Positions 27,887-38,794 of a stretch of 64,000 nt of DNA are shown here, one piece after another. Both the position numbers and the translations under genes were made by a program. The number at the start of each line of letters is the position of its first letter. The first letter of the stretch is position 1. Source of the stretch: Mycobacterium kiyosense (GTDB lineage: Bacteria > Actinomycetota > Actinomycetes > Mycobacteriales > Mycobacteriaceae). The notes under the pieces were generated by a model, which was not told where the DNA came from, made no database searches, and worked only from the letters and a program-made list of their open reading frames with translations. Location of the stretch: positions 5,766,001 through 5,830,000 of the forward strand of contig AP025179.1 of assembly GCA_021654635.1 (NCBI GenBank), given 5' to 3'.

Positions 27887-29022
27887 CCCAGCATCCTTGC
27901 CGCAATTTGGATCTGGCGCAGCGCAATTCGCGCCCGCCAGTCGTCGTCGGAGATCTTGTTGTGGTCGAAGTACGGCAGCGCCGCGGGCACCGCGTCGATG
28001 TCCACCAGTTCGACGGTGGGGCCGTCGGCCTCGGTGAGCTGCCGGGACACCCGTTGCCAGCGGAACTGTAGAAAACCACGTCGATGACCCAGTGTCTCAA
28101 CCCAATTGGTCACGCCCGGGTTCTGGTCGCTGACGACGATGCGCGCCTTGCCATCCGGATCCGGCTGTGCCTGGGTGTTGTTCAGCGACGTCTGGTGGTT
28201 GATGTAGTCCAGCGAGATGTACCACAGGCTGCCCAGCTGGAAGCCGAGGTAGGGCGCATCGCTGACCGGCACCGTGATCACCAGCGCCTGGTCCGGGCGC
28301 AGGTCGAAGTGACCCACCGAGGAGTACTGCGTCGCCAGCCCACCCGGGGTGAGCCGCGGCGGCACCATCGTGTTGACCGGGAGGTCTAGGTAGAACCACT
28401 GCGGGAACTGCAGCCAGGTCTTGACCCGGTTGATCAATTGCTTTCCGGCTGTGACATAACGTTTTTCGATCGTCGCGCGGGTCAGCGGCGGCGGCGCGGT
28501 GCCGGCGGTGTCCAACCGTTGGATGGTCAGCGTGCCGCGCCGGGCGGACCAGTCGCCGTACACCTCGCGCATCACCAGTTGCCCCGGAGCGGTCGGCCGG
28601 AAGCGCCACTCGAAGCTGCCGTCGGGGGCGATGTCGAGTTCGCGGTCGTCGAACGCGGCCTGGCTGGCCGGCACGTTGTCGTCGGTGTACTCGCCGCCGA
28701 GCAGTTGGAAGCTCAGGTCGGTGGTGGTGCCGCGCACTCCCCGGACCACGTAATCGCGGTCGGCGTGCACGCGGGTGCCGAAGTAGAGGGTGTCGGGGTT
28801 GTCCAGGCCCATTTTGGTGAACGGCCCGGTGCCCGACTGCAGGAAAGGGTGGTCGCGGTCGTAGTCGAACGCCAGATGGATGCAGGCGGACACGCAGCCG
28901 GCCAGGTACTGCAGCCCTTCCAATAGGTCGGCTTCGGTCTCGATGAATGGAGCTGCGGCCACCAATTTCTCGGCTTCCGCGATTGCGGCGGTCAAGGGCT
29001 CGGAGACGCGTGGGTCGGACAC
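27883..29022 (-). CDS. DUF1214-like protein (Rv3531c type)
   Basis: 379 aa, ATG 29022. N-terminal helical part (LTAAIAEAEKLVAAAPFIET) then a beta-rich region with PDTLYFGTRVHADRDYVVRG and FRPTAPGQLVMREVYGDW, resembling DUF1214/DUF1254-type proteins. No signal peptide. Cytoplasmic function unknown; it heads the three-gene operon with a near-consensus KstR site 12 bp upstream, so it is likely induced by cholesterol. Confidence 0.75.
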   Translation of the reverse strand: MSDPRVSEPLTAAIAEAEKLVAAAPFIETEADLLEGLQYLAGCVSACIHLAFDYDRDHPFLQSGTGPFTKMGLDNPDTLYFGTRVHADRDYVVRGVRGTTTDLSFQLLGGEYTDDNVPASQAAFDDRELDIAPDGSFEWRFRPTAPGQLVMREVYGDWSARRGTLTIQRLDTAGTAPPPLTRATIEKRYVTAGKQLINRVKTWLQFPQWFYLDLPVNTMVPPRLTPGGLATQYSSVGHFDLRPDQALVITVPVSDAPYLGFQLGSLWYISLDYINHQTSLNNTQAQPDPDGKARIVVSDQNPGVTNWVETLGHRRGFLQFRWQRVSRQLTEADGPTVELVDIDAVPAALPYFDHNKISDDDWRARIALRQIQIAARMLG

Positions 29023-29033
29023 GACATCGACGC

Positions 29034-29047
29034 TAGAACGTGTTCCT
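29034..29047. promoter_or_regulatory. Near-consensus KstR operator upstream of the Rv3531c-type operon
   Basis: TAGAACGTGTTCCT matches seven of eight fixed KstR positions (final A replaced by T). It sits just before the start codon at 29022. Confidence 0.75.
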
Positions 29048-29113
29048 GTTTTGAGTCAACCGCTAACATTTCCGCGCGTCGTAGGCGCGGCCTCGGGACG
29101 AAGCCCGCTCACC

Positions 29114-29386
29114 TCACGGCATGCAGGTGTTGGCCCCGTCGACCAGCGTGTGCCGCACGTCGGGGTGCTGATTCAGGAAGTCGACCACGGAAAGGCCGTT
29201 GTTCGCGGCGCGCGCGGTGATCGTAGCCTTCACGTCCGGGTGGCGGTCCAAGTAGGCCATCGCCTCTTGGATAGCAGTTTGCCCAACGGTGGTGCACGGG
29301 GGTGCGGCATTGGACACGGGCGCGGCGATCACTGCCGTAGCAGCAACACCGGCCAGCAGCGCGGCAATACTCGGGATCTTGATCAT
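29114..29386 (-). CDS. Hemophore-like secreted protein 1
   Basis: 90 aa from ATG 29386 (MIKIPSIAALLAGVAATAVI), with a signal peptide ending around SNAAPP. The mature part has the paired 'HPDV' pattern (YLDRHPDVKATITARA, FLNQHPDVRHTLVDGA) and two cysteines (PPCTTVG, NTCMP). This is the pattern of mycobacterial hemophore-related small proteins (Rv0203-like family), proposed to bind heme outside the cell. It is a tandem paralogue of the next gene and sits where M. tuberculosis has PPE genes. Confidence 0.75.
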   Translation of the reverse strand: MIKIPSIAALLAGVAATAVIAAPVSNAAPPCTTVGQTAIQEAMAYLDRHPDVKATITARAANNGLSVVDFLNQHPDVRHTLVDGANTCMP

Positions 29387-29477
29387 CAATAGAGGTTACT
29401 GCGACGTCAGGTATTTATATATCGCTATTTTGCTGGGCCGCTATTCTGCTCGCGCCGGGCTGCGATCGCAGCGCAAT

Positions 29478-29756
29478 TCACGACGTGCATTCGTTGGCCA
29501 GGGTGATCAGCGCCTGCCGGACATCCGGGTGCCGGTTGAGGTAGTCGATCACGTTGGTGCCCGACCCTGCCTTGGCTTGCAGTTGTGCCTTCACGTCGGG
29601 ATGGCGGTCCAGGTAGCCCTGGACCTGTTGGGACGCGGTCTGGCCGAACGTGGTGTTGCACGGTTCGGCGCCGGCGACCGGCAACGCGATGGTCATCGCT
29701 GCGACTGCGCTCAGCATGCCGCCGACAACCAGGCCGGCAGTCCTCGAAATCGCCAT
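29478..29756 (-). CDS. Hemophore-like secreted protein 2
   Basis: 92 aa, ATG 29756, with AGAAGGGG upstream on the minus strand. Signal peptide MAISRTAGLVVGGMLSAVAA to PVAGAEP, then YLDRHPDVKAQLQAKAGSGT and YLNRHPDVRQALITLANECT, with cysteines PCNTT and ECTS. Clear paralogue of the neighbouring gene. Heme binding is inferred from the family pattern. It lies between the hsa operon end and its paralogue. Confidence 0.75.
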   Translation of the reverse strand: MAISRTAGLVVGGMLSAVAAMTIALPVAGAEPCNTTFGQTASQQVQGYLDRHPDVKAQLQAKAGSGTNVIDYLNRHPDVRQALITLANECTS

Positions 29757-29873
29757 CGGAATACCCCTTCTACCGGTGCAAGCTGCTGGTATTTCGAGGC
29801 TACGCGCGCCGAAGCCGGCATCGCTGTGAGCGGTCTGGCCTCACCGGGAAACCGCGTCAGCCGGCCGCCGAAC

Positions 29874-30929
29874 TCACCTGGGGGTTGCGCCGCTTTCCTG
29901 CTCGCGTTTGATCTCCAGCGCAATGTCGATGAGTTGGTCTTCCTGACCGCCGATCAGCTTGCGCTGCCCGGCCCGGTGCAGCAACTGGTGGGCCGGTACG
30001 CCGTAGCGCTCCGACTGGCGCACGGCGTGCTTGAGGAAGCTGGAGTAGACGCCCGAGTAGCCCATGATCAGCGCGTTGCGGTCCAGCAGGCATTCGGCCG
30101 GCATGGCCGGGCGCACCACATCCTCGGCGGCATCGGCGATGTCGAAGAAGTCGATGCCGGTCTTGACGCCGATCTTGTCGAACACCCCGATCAGCGCCTC
30201 GACGGGCGCGTTGCCGGCCCCGGCGCCGAACCGGCGCACGCTGCCGTCGATCTGCTTGGCGCCGGCGCGGACCGCCTCCACCGAGTTGGCTACCCCGAGT
30301 CCGAGGTTCTCGTGTCCGTGGAAGCCCACCTGGGCGTCGTCGCCGAGCTCGGCGACCAGCGCCGACACCCGGTCGGCGACGCCGTCGAGCACCAAGGCAC
30401 CCGCCGAGTCGACGACGTAGACGCACTGACAGCCGGCGTCGGCCATGATGCGCGCCTGGGCGGCCAGCTTCTCCGGCGGGATGGTGTGCGACATCATCAG
30501 GAAGCCGACGGTCTCCAGACCGAGTTCGCGGGCCAGCCCGAAGTGCTGGATGGAGACGTCGGCCTCGGTGCAGTGGGTGGCGATGCGGCAGATCGATCCA
30601 CCGTTGTCCTGGGCCTCTTTGATGTCTTCCTTGGTGCCGACCCCGGGCAGCATCAGGAAGGCGATCTTGGCCTCGGTCGCGGTCTCGGCGGCCAGCTTGA
30701 TCAGTTCCTGCTCGGGGGTCTTGGAGAAGCCGTAGTTGAAGCTGGAGCCGCCCAGGCCGTCGCCGTGCGTCACCTCGATCACCGGCACCCCGGCGGCGTC
30801 CAGCGCCGTGACGATCGCCCGCACCTCGTCCTTGGTGAACTGGTGCCGCTTGTGGTGCGACCCGTCCCGCAACGACGTGTCGGTGATCCGGATGTCCCAG
30901 GCCGCGTCGAAGAAGATGTCGGTACTCAT
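29874..30929 (-). CDS. hsaF: HsaF, 4-hydroxy-2-oxoacid aldolase
   Basis: 351 aa, ATG 30929. DmpG-type aldolase: metal/catalytic segment [52 protein letters not shown] (His-x-His metal ligands). It splits 4-hydroxy-2-oxohexanoate from ring-A degradation into pyruvate and propionaldehyde, which is channelled to HsaG. Coupled to hsaG by ATGA. Position equals Rv3534c. Confidence 0.95.
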   Translation of the reverse strand: MSTDIFFDAAWDIRITDTSLRDGSHHKRHQFTKDEVRAIVTALDAAGVPVIEVTHGDGLGGSSFNYGFSKTPEQELIKLAAETATEAKIAFLMLPGVGTKEDIKEAQDNGGSICRIATHCTEADVSIQHFGLARELGLETVGFLMMSHTIPPEKLAAQARIMADAGCQCVYVVDSAGALVLDGVADRVSALVAELGDDAQVGFHGHENLGLGVANSVEAVRAGAKQIDGSVRRFGAGAGNAPVEALIGVFDKIGVKTGIDFFDIADAAEDVVRPAMPAECLLDRNALIMGYSGVYSSFLKHAVRQSERYGVPAHQLLHRAGQRKLIGGQEDQLIDIALEIKREQESGATPR

Positions 30930-31843
30930 GCCTGCGCGCCTCCCGTCACGGCCAGTGTCTCCTTGGCGATCTCCTCGCCCACCTTGGTGGCGGCCGCGGT
31001 CATGATGTCCAGGTTCCCCGCGTAGGGCGGCAGGTAGTCCCCGGCGCCTTCCACCTCGACGAACGTCGTCACCAGGTGGTTACCGCCGTTGACCACCGAG
31101 GGCTCGTCGAACTGCGGCTCGTTGAGCAGCCGGTAGCCGGGCACATATGTCTGAACCTCGGCCACCACCTCTTTGATGGACTTGGCGATCGCGTCGTGGT
31201 CGGCGTCCTCGGGGATGGCGCAGAAGATGGTGTCGCGCATGATCATCGGCGGGTCGGCCGGGTTGAGGATGATGATCGCTTTGCCGCGGGCGGCACCGCC
31301 GATGGTTTGTACGCCGCGCGACGTGGTCTTGGTGAACTCGTCGATGTTGGCGCGGGTACCCGGCCCCGCCGAGACCGAGGCGACGGAGGCGACGATCTCC
31401 GCGTACGGCACCTGCACCACGCGGCTCACCGCGTAGACGATCGGGATGGTGGCTTGGCCACCGCAGGTGATCATGTTGACGTTCGGGGCGTCGAGGTGTT
31501 CGCGCAGGTTCGCCGGCGGGATCACCGCCGGACCCACCGCGGCCGGGGTCAGGTCGATGGCGCGGATGCCCGCCGCCTCGTACTTGGGTGCGGCGTCGCG
31601 GTGCACGTAGGCGCTGGTCGCCTCGAACACCAGGTCGGGCTTCTCGGACTGCTCCAGCAGCCAGTCGGCGCCCTTGTGGCTGGTCTCCAACCCGAGCTTG
31701 CGGGCCCGCGCTAGGCCTTCGCTGTCCGGGTCGATGCCCACCATCCAGCGCGGCTCCAGCCAGTCCGAGCGCAGCAGCTTGTAGAGCAGGTCGGTGCTGA
31801 TGTTGCCCGACCCGACGATGGCCACAGATGCCTTAACCGGCAT
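30926..31843 (-). CDS. hsaG: HsaG, acylating (propion)aldehyde dehydrogenase
   Basis: 305 aa from ATG 31843 with GAGGAG upstream; longer upstream reading lacks family homology. NAD-binding [18 protein letters not shown], catalytic Cys in [19 protein letters not shown], and [18 protein letters not shown]. DmpF-type enzyme that converts propanal from HsaF to propionyl-CoA with NAD and CoA in a channeling complex. 22 bp after hsaE, overlapping hsaF. Confidence 0.95.
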   Translation of the reverse strand: MPVKASVAIVGSGNISTDLLYKLLRSDWLEPRWMVGIDPDSEGLARARKLGLETSHKGADWLLEQSEKPDLVFEATSAYVHRDAAPKYEAAGIRAIDLTPAAVGPAVIPPANLREHLDAPNVNMITCGGQATIPIVYAVSRVVQVPYAEIVASVASVSAGPGTRANIDEFTKTTSRGVQTIGGAARGKAIIILNPADPPMIMRDTIFCAIPEDADHDAIAKSIKEVVAEVQTYVPGYRLLNEPQFDEPSVVNGGNHLVTTFVEVEGAGDYLPPYAGNLDIMTAAATKVGEEIAKETLAVTGGAQA

Positions 31844-31865
31844 GAGATCGCTCCTCTTATTCGAA

Positions 31866-32651
31866 TTATTCGAATGACAGCCGGACCGGACCCAGGCCCG
31901 CGAAGTCCGCGACGAACTCGTCGCCGGCATGCACGTCGACCGCGAAGGTGCACGATCCGGGTAATACGATGTCACCTTTTTTCAACCGCACCCCGAAGCT
32001 TTCCACCTTGCGGGACAGCCAGGCCACCGCGGTCGCCGGATTCCCCAGCACCGCGTCGCTGCGGCCCTCGGCGATCAGCTCGCCATTGCGGGTCAGCTTC
32101 GCGTCGATCGCGGTGACGTCGATGTCGGCCGGCGCCACCCGTGCCGCGCCCAGCACGAAGCCTGCCGAGGAAGCGTTGTCGGCGATGGTGTCGCACAGCG
32201 CGATCTTCCAGTCCCTGATGCGGGTGTCGATCAACTCGATCGACGGGACCACGGCCTCGGTCGCGGCCAGCACGTCGGCTTCGGTGCAGCCCGCGCCGGG
32301 CAGGTCGTCGCCCAGGATGAATCCCACCTCGACCTCGACCCGGGGCAGCAGGTAGCGGGCCGTCTTGACTGGGACGTCCTCGAACACCTGCATCTCGTCG
32401 AGCAAATGCCCGTAGTCCGGCTCGTCGACGCCCATCATCTGCTGCATCACCTTCGACGACAGACCCACCTTGTGCCCCACCACGCGGGCGCCCTCGGCCA
32501 CCCGTTGCCGGATGTTGATCAGCTGGATCTCGTAGGCGTCGACGACGTCGATCTCGGGGTGGAGGGACGTCAACGGGGCGATGCCGGTCCGGTTGCGCTC
32601 GGCCTCCGCCAGGTCGGCAGCCAGCTCGTCGCGGGTCGCAACATCGAGCAT
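31866..32651 (-). CDS. hsaE: HsaE, 2-hydroxypentadienoate-type hydratase
   Basis: 261 aa, ATG 32651. DmpE/MhpD family: [34 protein letters not shown] (acidic metal ligands), [13 protein letters not shown] and [20 protein letters not shown]. It hydrates 2-hydroxyhexa-2,4-dienoate before HsaF. First gene of hsaE-hsaG-hsaF, divergent from kstD across a KstR operator. Confidence 0.95.
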   Translation of the reverse strand: MLDVATRDELAADLAEAERNRTGIAPLTSLHPEIDVVDAYEIQLINIRQRVAEGARVVGHKVGLSSKVMQQMMGVDEPDYGHLLDEMQVFEDVPVKTARYLLPRVEVEVGFILGDDLPGAGCTEADVLAATEAVVPSIELIDTRIRDWKIALCDTIADNASSAGFVLGAARVAPADIDVTAIDAKLTRNGELIAEGRSDAVLGNPATAVAWLSRKVESFGVRLKKGDIVLPGSCTFAVDVHAGDEFVADFAGLGPVRLSFE

Positions 32652-32708
32652 TTACCGAATTCCCTTCGCGCTTGTGACCGGGCCAGTAGCGCCCGACCGG
32701 GGCAATTC

Positions 32709-32722
32709 TATAACGTGTTCTA
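32709..32722. promoter_or_regulatory. KstR operator between hsaE and kstD
   Basis: TATAACGTGTTCTA fits the KstR consensus fully. It ends one base before the kstD ATG at 32724 and is 58 bp from the hsaE start. Confidence 0.9.
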
Positions 32723-32723
32723 C

Positions 32724-34406
32724 ATGACAGCACAGGAGTACGACGTCGTCGTGGTTGGCAGCGGCGCCGCCGGCATGGTGGCTGCTCTCACCGCAGCGCA
32801 CCGCGGCCTCTCGACAGTAGTCATCGAGAAGGCCGCACACTTCGGCGGCTCCACCGCCCGCTCGGGCGGCGGCGTCTGGATTCCCAACAACGAGGTCCTG
32901 CAGCGGGCCGGGGTCAAGGACACACCCGAAGCGGCGCGCAGGTACCTGCACGGCATCATCGGCGACGTCGTGGAGCCGGAGCGCATCGACACCTATCTGC
33001 AGCGCGGACCGGAGATGCTGTCCTTCGTCCTCGAGCACACACCGTTGAAGATGTGCTGGGTGCCGCGCTACTCCGACTACTACCCGGAGGCGCCGGGCGG
33101 CCGGGCCGAGGGCCGGTCCATCGAGCCGAAACCGTTCAACGCCCGCAAGCTGGGCCCCGACGAGGCGGGGCTGGAGCCTGCCTACGGCAAGGTGCCGCTC
33201 AATGTCGTTGTGATGCAGCAAGACTACGTGCGGCTCAACTTGTTGAAGCGACACCCGCGGGGAGTGCTGCGCAGCCTGAAGGTCGGCGCCCGCACCATGT
33301 GGGCCAAGTCGACCGGCAAGAACCTGGTCGGCATGGGCCGTGCGCTGATCGCTCCGTTGCGAATCGGGCTGCAGCGCGTCGGTGTTCCGGTGGTGCTCAA
33401 CACCGCCCTGACCGACCTCTATGTCGAGGACGGCGTGGTGCGCGGAGTTTACGTGCGCGATTCTGGATCGGCCGAGTCTGACGAGCCGCGGCTGATCCGG
33501 GCCCGGCGCGGGGTCATCCTGGCCTCGGGCGGATTCGAGCGCAACGAGCAGATGCGGGTGAAGTACCAGCGCGCACCCATCACCGCCGACTGGACCGTCG
33601 GCGCGCAGGCCAACACCGGCGACGGCATCGTGGCCGGCGAAAAGCTGGGCGCCGCATTGGAATTCATGGAAGACGCCTGGTGGATCCCCACAGTGCCGCT
33701 GGTCGGTGCGCCGTGGATCGCTCTGTCCGAGCGCAACTCACCCGGCGCGATCATGGTCAACATGTCCGGCAAGCGGTTCATGAACGAATCGCTGCCCTAC
33801 GTCGAAGCCGGTCACAAGATGTACGGCGGCGAGCACGGCCAGGGCCCCGGGCCAGCCGAGAACATTCCGGCCTGGCTGGTGTTCGACCAGCAATACCGCG
33901 ACCGCTACATTTTCGCCGGACTGCAACCGGGGCAACGTATTCCGCGCAAGTGGCTGGAGTCCGGCGTCATCATCACGGCCGACACCATCGAGGAGCTGGC
34001 CACCAAAGCCGGCCTGCCGGTCGACGAATTCACCCGGACCGTCGCGCGGTTCAACGGCTTCGCCCGCTCCGGCGTGGACGAGGACTTCCACCGCGGCGAG
34101 AGCGCCTACGACAAGTACTACGGCGACCCGACCAACAAGCCCAACCCGAACCTCGGTGAGATCAGCCACGCACCGTACTATGCGGCCAAGATGGTCCCCG
34201 GTGACCTGGGCACCAAGGGCGGCATCCGCACCGACGTGCACGCGCGTGCCCTGCGCGACGACGGCAGCGTCATCGAAGGTCTTTACGCCGCAGGCAATGT
34301 CAGCGCGCCGGTGATGGGCCACACTTACCCGGGGCCGGGCGGCACCATCGGTCCGGCCATGACCTTCGGTTACTTGGCAGCGCTGCACATCGCGGGAGAG
34401 AACTGA
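32724..34406 (+). CDS. kstD: KstD, 3-ketosteroid delta-1-dehydrogenase
   Basis: 560 aa, ATG 32724 (MTAQEYDVVVVGSGAAGMVA), matching the M. tuberculosis start. FAD-binding GSGAAGMVAALTAAHRG and GGSTARSGGGVWIPNN at the N-terminus; C-terminal flavin segment YAAGNVSAPVMGHTYPGPGG. It desaturates C1-C2 of 3-ketosteroids, and with KshA leads to ring-B opening. The operator touches the start codon, so a leaderless transcript or very short leader is expected. chsH3 follows after one base. Confidence 0.96.
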   Translation: MTAQEYDVVVVGSGAAGMVAALTAAHRGLSTVVIEKAAHFGGSTARSGGGVWIPNNEVLQRAGVKDTPEAARRYLHGIIGDVVEPERIDTYLQRGPEMLSFVLEHTPLKMCWVPRYSDYYPEAPGGRAEGRSIEPKPFNARKLGPDEAGLEPAYGKVPLNVVVMQQDYVRLNLLKRHPRGVLRSLKVGARTMWAKSTGKNLVGMGRALIAPLRIGLQRVGVPVVLNTALTDLYVEDGVVRGVYVRDSGSAESDEPRLIRARRGVILASGGFERNEQMRVKYQRAPITADWTVGAQANTGDGIVAGEKLGAALEFMEDAWWIPTVPLVGAPWIALSERNSPGAIMVNMSGKRFMNESLPYVEAGHKMYGGEHGQGPGPAENIPAWLVFDQQYRDRYIFAGLQPGQRIPRKWLESGVIITADTIEELATKAGLPVDEFTRTVARFNGFARSGVDEDFHRGESAYDKYYGDPTNKPNPNLGEISHAPYYAAKMVPGDLGTKGGIRTDVHARALRDDGSVIEGLYAAGNVSAPVMGHTYPGPGGTIGPAMTFGYLAALHIAGEN

Positions 34407-34407
34407 C

Positions 34408-35268
34408 ATGCCGATCGACGTCGACGTCGCGCTGGCCGCCGAGTTGGAGCCCATCGAATTCTCTTGGACCAGTAGCGATATCCAGCTGTATCACCTGGGT
34501 CTGGGTGCCGGCGCGGATCCGATGGACCCGCGCGAGCTGCGCTATCTGGTCGACGACACCCCGCAGGTGCTGCCGACCTTCGGCAACGTGGCGGCCAGCT
34601 TTCACATGACGGCGCCGCCGACCGTCCAGTTCCCCGGCATCGACATCGAGTTGGCCAAAGTGCTGCATGCCTCCGAGCGAGTGGAAGTGCCTGCGCCGCT
34701 GCCCCCTTCGGGCTCAGCCAATGCAGTTACCCGGTTCACCGACATCTGGGACAAGGGCAAGGCCGCGGTGATCTGGAGCGAGACGACGGTTACCGACCCG
34801 TCCGGTGAGCTGCTGTGGACGCAGAAGCGGTCGATCTTTGCCCGCGGCGAAGGCGGATTCGGCGGCGATCGCGGCCCGTCGGGGTCTGATGCCGCGCCGG
34901 ACCGGGCCCCGGATCTGGAGCTGTCAGTGCCGCTGCTGCCGCAGCAGGCGCTGTTGTATCGCCTGTGCGGCGACCGCAACCCGCTGCACTCGGATCCCGA
35001 ATTCGCTGCTGCAGCAGGTTTTCCCAGGCCGATTCTGCACGGTCTATGCACCTACGGCATGACCTGCAAAGCGATCGTCGACGCGTTGCTGGACGGCGAC
35101 GCCGCCGCCGTCCAGGCCTACGGCGCCCGCTTCGCGGGTGTGGCGTTCCCCGGCGAGACGCTGCAGGTCAACGTCTGGAAGGAGTCCGGCCGATTCCTGG
35201 CCGGGGTCGTCGCGCCGGCACGCGACAATGCAGTGGTGCTCTCCGGCGTCGAGCTGGTGCCGGCCTAG
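34408..35268 (+). CDS. chsH3: ChsH3, MaoC-like enoyl-CoA hydratase (Rv3538)
   Basis: 286 aa, ATG 34408, one base after the kstD stop. Double hot-dog layout; the C-terminal half holds the hydratase-2 motif YRLCGDRNPLHSDPEFAAAA followed by FPRPILHGLCTYG, with the Asp/His pair typical of MaoC enzymes. It hydrates the steroid enoyl-CoA in a later side-chain round. Co-transcribed with kstD and so KstR-controlled. Confidence 0.9.
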   Translation: MPIDVDVALAAELEPIEFSWTSSDIQLYHLGLGAGADPMDPRELRYLVDDTPQVLPTFGNVAASFHMTAPPTVQFPGIDIELAKVLHASERVEVPAPLPPSGSANAVTRFTDIWDKGKAAVIWSETTVTDPSGELLWTQKRSIFARGEGGFGGDRGPSGSDAAPDRAPDLELSVPLLPQQALLYRLCGDRNPLHSDPEFAAAAGFPRPILHGLCTYGMTCKAIVDALLDGDAAAVQAYGARFAGVAFPGETLQVNVWKESGRFLAGVVAPARDNAVVLSGVELVPA

Positions 35269-35342
35269 CCGCAGTTCGCCCCGGCCGACCCCGGTCCCAT
35301 CTCGCCGGTACCCCTTTCCCGTTCCCCTTTCCATTCTCTTCT

Positions 35343-35800
35343 CGCCGAGCGTCACCCCAGCGCAACACTCGACACCGACCGTCACGCCAGCGCAACACCC
35401 CGCAACCGGTCGGTGCACCCCCAACCACCCCCCTCGCCCAACATCACCCCAGCGCAACACTCGACACCGACCGTCACGCCAGCGCAACAGCCCGCAACCG
35501 GTCGGTACACCCCCAACCACCCCACCTCGCCCAGCATCACCCCAGCGCAACACTCGACACCGACCGTCACGCCAGCGCAACAGCCCGCAACCGGTCGGTA
35601 CACCCCAACCAGCCCACCTCGCCCGACATCACCCCAGCGCAACACTCGACACCGACCGTCACGCCAGCGCAACACCCCGCAACCGGTCGGTACACCCCCA
35701 ACCACCCCACCTCGCCCAACATCACCCCAGCGCAACACTCGACACCGACCGTCACGCCAGCGCAACACCCCGCAACCGGTCGGTGCAGCCACAGCTGGCC
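35343..35800. repeat. 92-93-bp minisatellite, about five units
   Basis: The landmark AGCGCAACACTCGACACCGA begins at 35359, 35451, 35544, 35636 and 35729, spacing 92-93 bp. Each unit also holds GTCACGCCAGCGCAACA and GCAACCGGTCGGT. Differences are a few substitutions and one-base indels. The stretch from the chsH3 stop to 35751 contains nothing else recognisable. Because 92/93 is not a constant multiple of three and all frames stay open, the repeat-encoded peptides are not taken as genes. The last unit overlaps the 3' end of the DUF559 gene. Confidence 0.9.
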
Positions 35801-36624
35801 CGCGCGGCAGCGACCCGCCGAATGATGACGGCCGGCCGATCCCCCGCCACGACCCGGACCACAATCCAGCCGCATCGCTGAATCTTTTCTTGCCGCTGGA
35901 TATCCCACGTGTACCGCCACCTGTTGGTTCGATGTTGTTCACCGTCGTATTCGACGGCAACCTGCACGTTTTCCCATCCCATATCCAGGTGGGCGAACTC
36001 GTCTCCGAGTCCGTCACTCACGGCGATCTGCGTCTGTGGACGCGGGAAACCGGCCCGGATCAGCAGCAGTCGTAGCAAAGTTTCCTTCGGCGATTGCGAA
36101 CCACCATCGGCCAGGTCGAAAGCGATCCGCGCGTTGCGGATCCCACGCCGGCCGCTATAGCGCCCGGCCAGTGCCTCGACCTCACTGATCTTCACGTCGA
36201 CAGATGCCAGCAAGGCGTCGATTGCAACGACCGCGTCGTCCGTCGGATACCAGCAGCCCAAGTCGAGGACTGTTCGCGCCGGAATCGTCACCGGCATCCC
36301 GTCGATCCGGGCGATCTCGTCGGCTTCGATGTGATCGCCACGAACCTGTAAGCCCGGCAACGAGTTTCGGTTGGTGTGCAGTATCTCCAAGGGCGCGTCG
36401 GGCGCAACCCATTCGGCACCGTGCACCGCGCTGGCAGTCAAGCCGGCAACGGTGCCCCGCCGTCGTGACCACAGCCACACCGCTCTGGCCCTGAGCTCGG
36501 GCGTCATCTCGACGTACGGGCCGACGTACACGTCACGAAGTAACTTCTTGTACCGCGCCCGCAGCTCGGTCTTGGTGACGTCCCCATTGGCAACGGCTTC
36601 GCTGCCGATAAATGGCTGTGACAT
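35752..36624 (-). CDS. DUF559 / AbiEi-like domain protein
   Basis: 290 aa from ATG 36624 (MSQPFIGSEAVANGDVTKTE). N-terminal half resembles the AbiEi-like winged-helix family (LRARYKKLLRDVYVGPYVEM, LTASAVHGAEWV, RTVLDLGCWYP); the C-terminal half is a DUF559 (Vsr-like endonuclease fold) domain: DMGWENVQVAVEYDGEQHRT and RQEKIQRCGWIVVRVVAGD, with the acidic and glutamate positions expected of the nuclease fold. No toxin partner is seen next to it, so it may be a lone family member. The final ~12 residues (GCTDRLRGVALA) are encoded by the minisatellite. Confidence 0.75.
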   Translation of the reverse strand: MSQPFIGSEAVANGDVTKTELRARYKKLLRDVYVGPYVEMTPELRARAVWLWSRRRGTVAGLTASAVHGAEWVAPDAPLEILHTNRNSLPGLQVRGDHIEADEIARIDGMPVTIPARTVLDLGCWYPTDDAVVAIDALLASVDVKISEVEALAGRYSGRRGIRNARIAFDLADGGSQSPKETLLRLLLIRAGFPRPQTQIAVSDGLGDEFAHLDMGWENVQVAVEYDGEQHRTNRWRYTWDIQRQEKIQRCGWIVVRVVAGDRPAVIIRRVAAARASCGCTDRLRGVALA

Positions 36625-37886
<1,262 letters not shown>

Positions 37887-38055
37887 CCGGCCCCGACTCC
37901 CGTTGGTCGACCGACGGCCCGCACCGAACGCGTTTCCCGTGCATATTTCGGACAGTAGCGGGTCAGGTCCTCCCACCGCGTGATACGGTACTGCATGTTG
38001 CATAAGCCGTTATGCCACCCGCGCCGGCGGCACGAGGTGACCAGGAGGCCGCGTC

Positions 38056-38713
38056 ATGAACACGCTGGAGCAATATCGCCGGAACTGGCCACGGGTGGGT
38101 GCGGTGATCGGCATGGCCGCCGGCGGCGCACTCGCGTTGGCCTCCCGCGGCCGGATGACGAATCTGCGCGCGCTCTCGGCATTTAACGGCATCGCGCTAC
38201 TCGCGCACCAGTATGAGGAGTACGAAGACCCGGGCTACTTCCCCCGGACAGTTCAACCGCGGACTGTTCAACAGCGACCAGCCCCGGAACTATCCGCTGA
38301 ACACCCAGACCGCGATGTGCATCAACACCGCCGTTGCCTACCCGTTCTACGCGCTGCCCGTGTTGTTCCCCAAAGTGAAGTGGCTGGGCATTGGACCGGT
38401 GCTGTTCGGAATGGCGCAAGCGGTCGGACACGGCGTCGTCTTCCCGGTGCTTTCGCGATCCAGGTACAGCCCCGGCTTCTTGGCATCGATCTTCTTGCAC
38501 ACCCCCATCGGCTTGGCCTACTTCGCCGCACTGAAGGCGGAAGATCCTGTGGCAAAGGCTGATTGGGCTAAGGGCATCGCCTATACGGTGAGCGTCGCGG
38601 CGCTCGGGGTGGCGGCTCCCAACGTGCTGGCCAGGAACAGGCACAGCCCCTACGCCTTCACGGAAAAACAAATGGGCCGGTTCGCCGTCCCAGCCGTCGG
38701 CGTTGCCGACTGA
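38056..38713 (+). CDS. HXXEE-domain membrane protein (one frameshift)
   Basis: ATG 38056 (MNTLEQYRRNWPRVGAVIGM) with a purine-rich GAGG upstream. The HXXEE motif is LLAHQYEEYEDPGYFP. The frame breaks in CCCCC 38241-38245; with one C removed it reads GQFNRGLFNSDQPRNYPLNT and runs to TGA 38711-38713, 218 aa. Four or five hydrophobic segments place it in the membrane. Family function is unknown. Confidence 0.75.
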
Positions 38714-38794
38714 AGCGATGAACGTCGCCAATTACGAGCCCCCCCCGGGCCGGCTTCGCCAGGAACACCACCCACGGGCCACCAGCTTGATGCA

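Noticed and set aside
35343..35800. Minisatellite considered as a CRISPR array or as a repetitive coding gene
   Set aside because: There are no unique spacers, the unit is 92-93 bp, cas genes are absent, and unit lengths would shift the frame between units.
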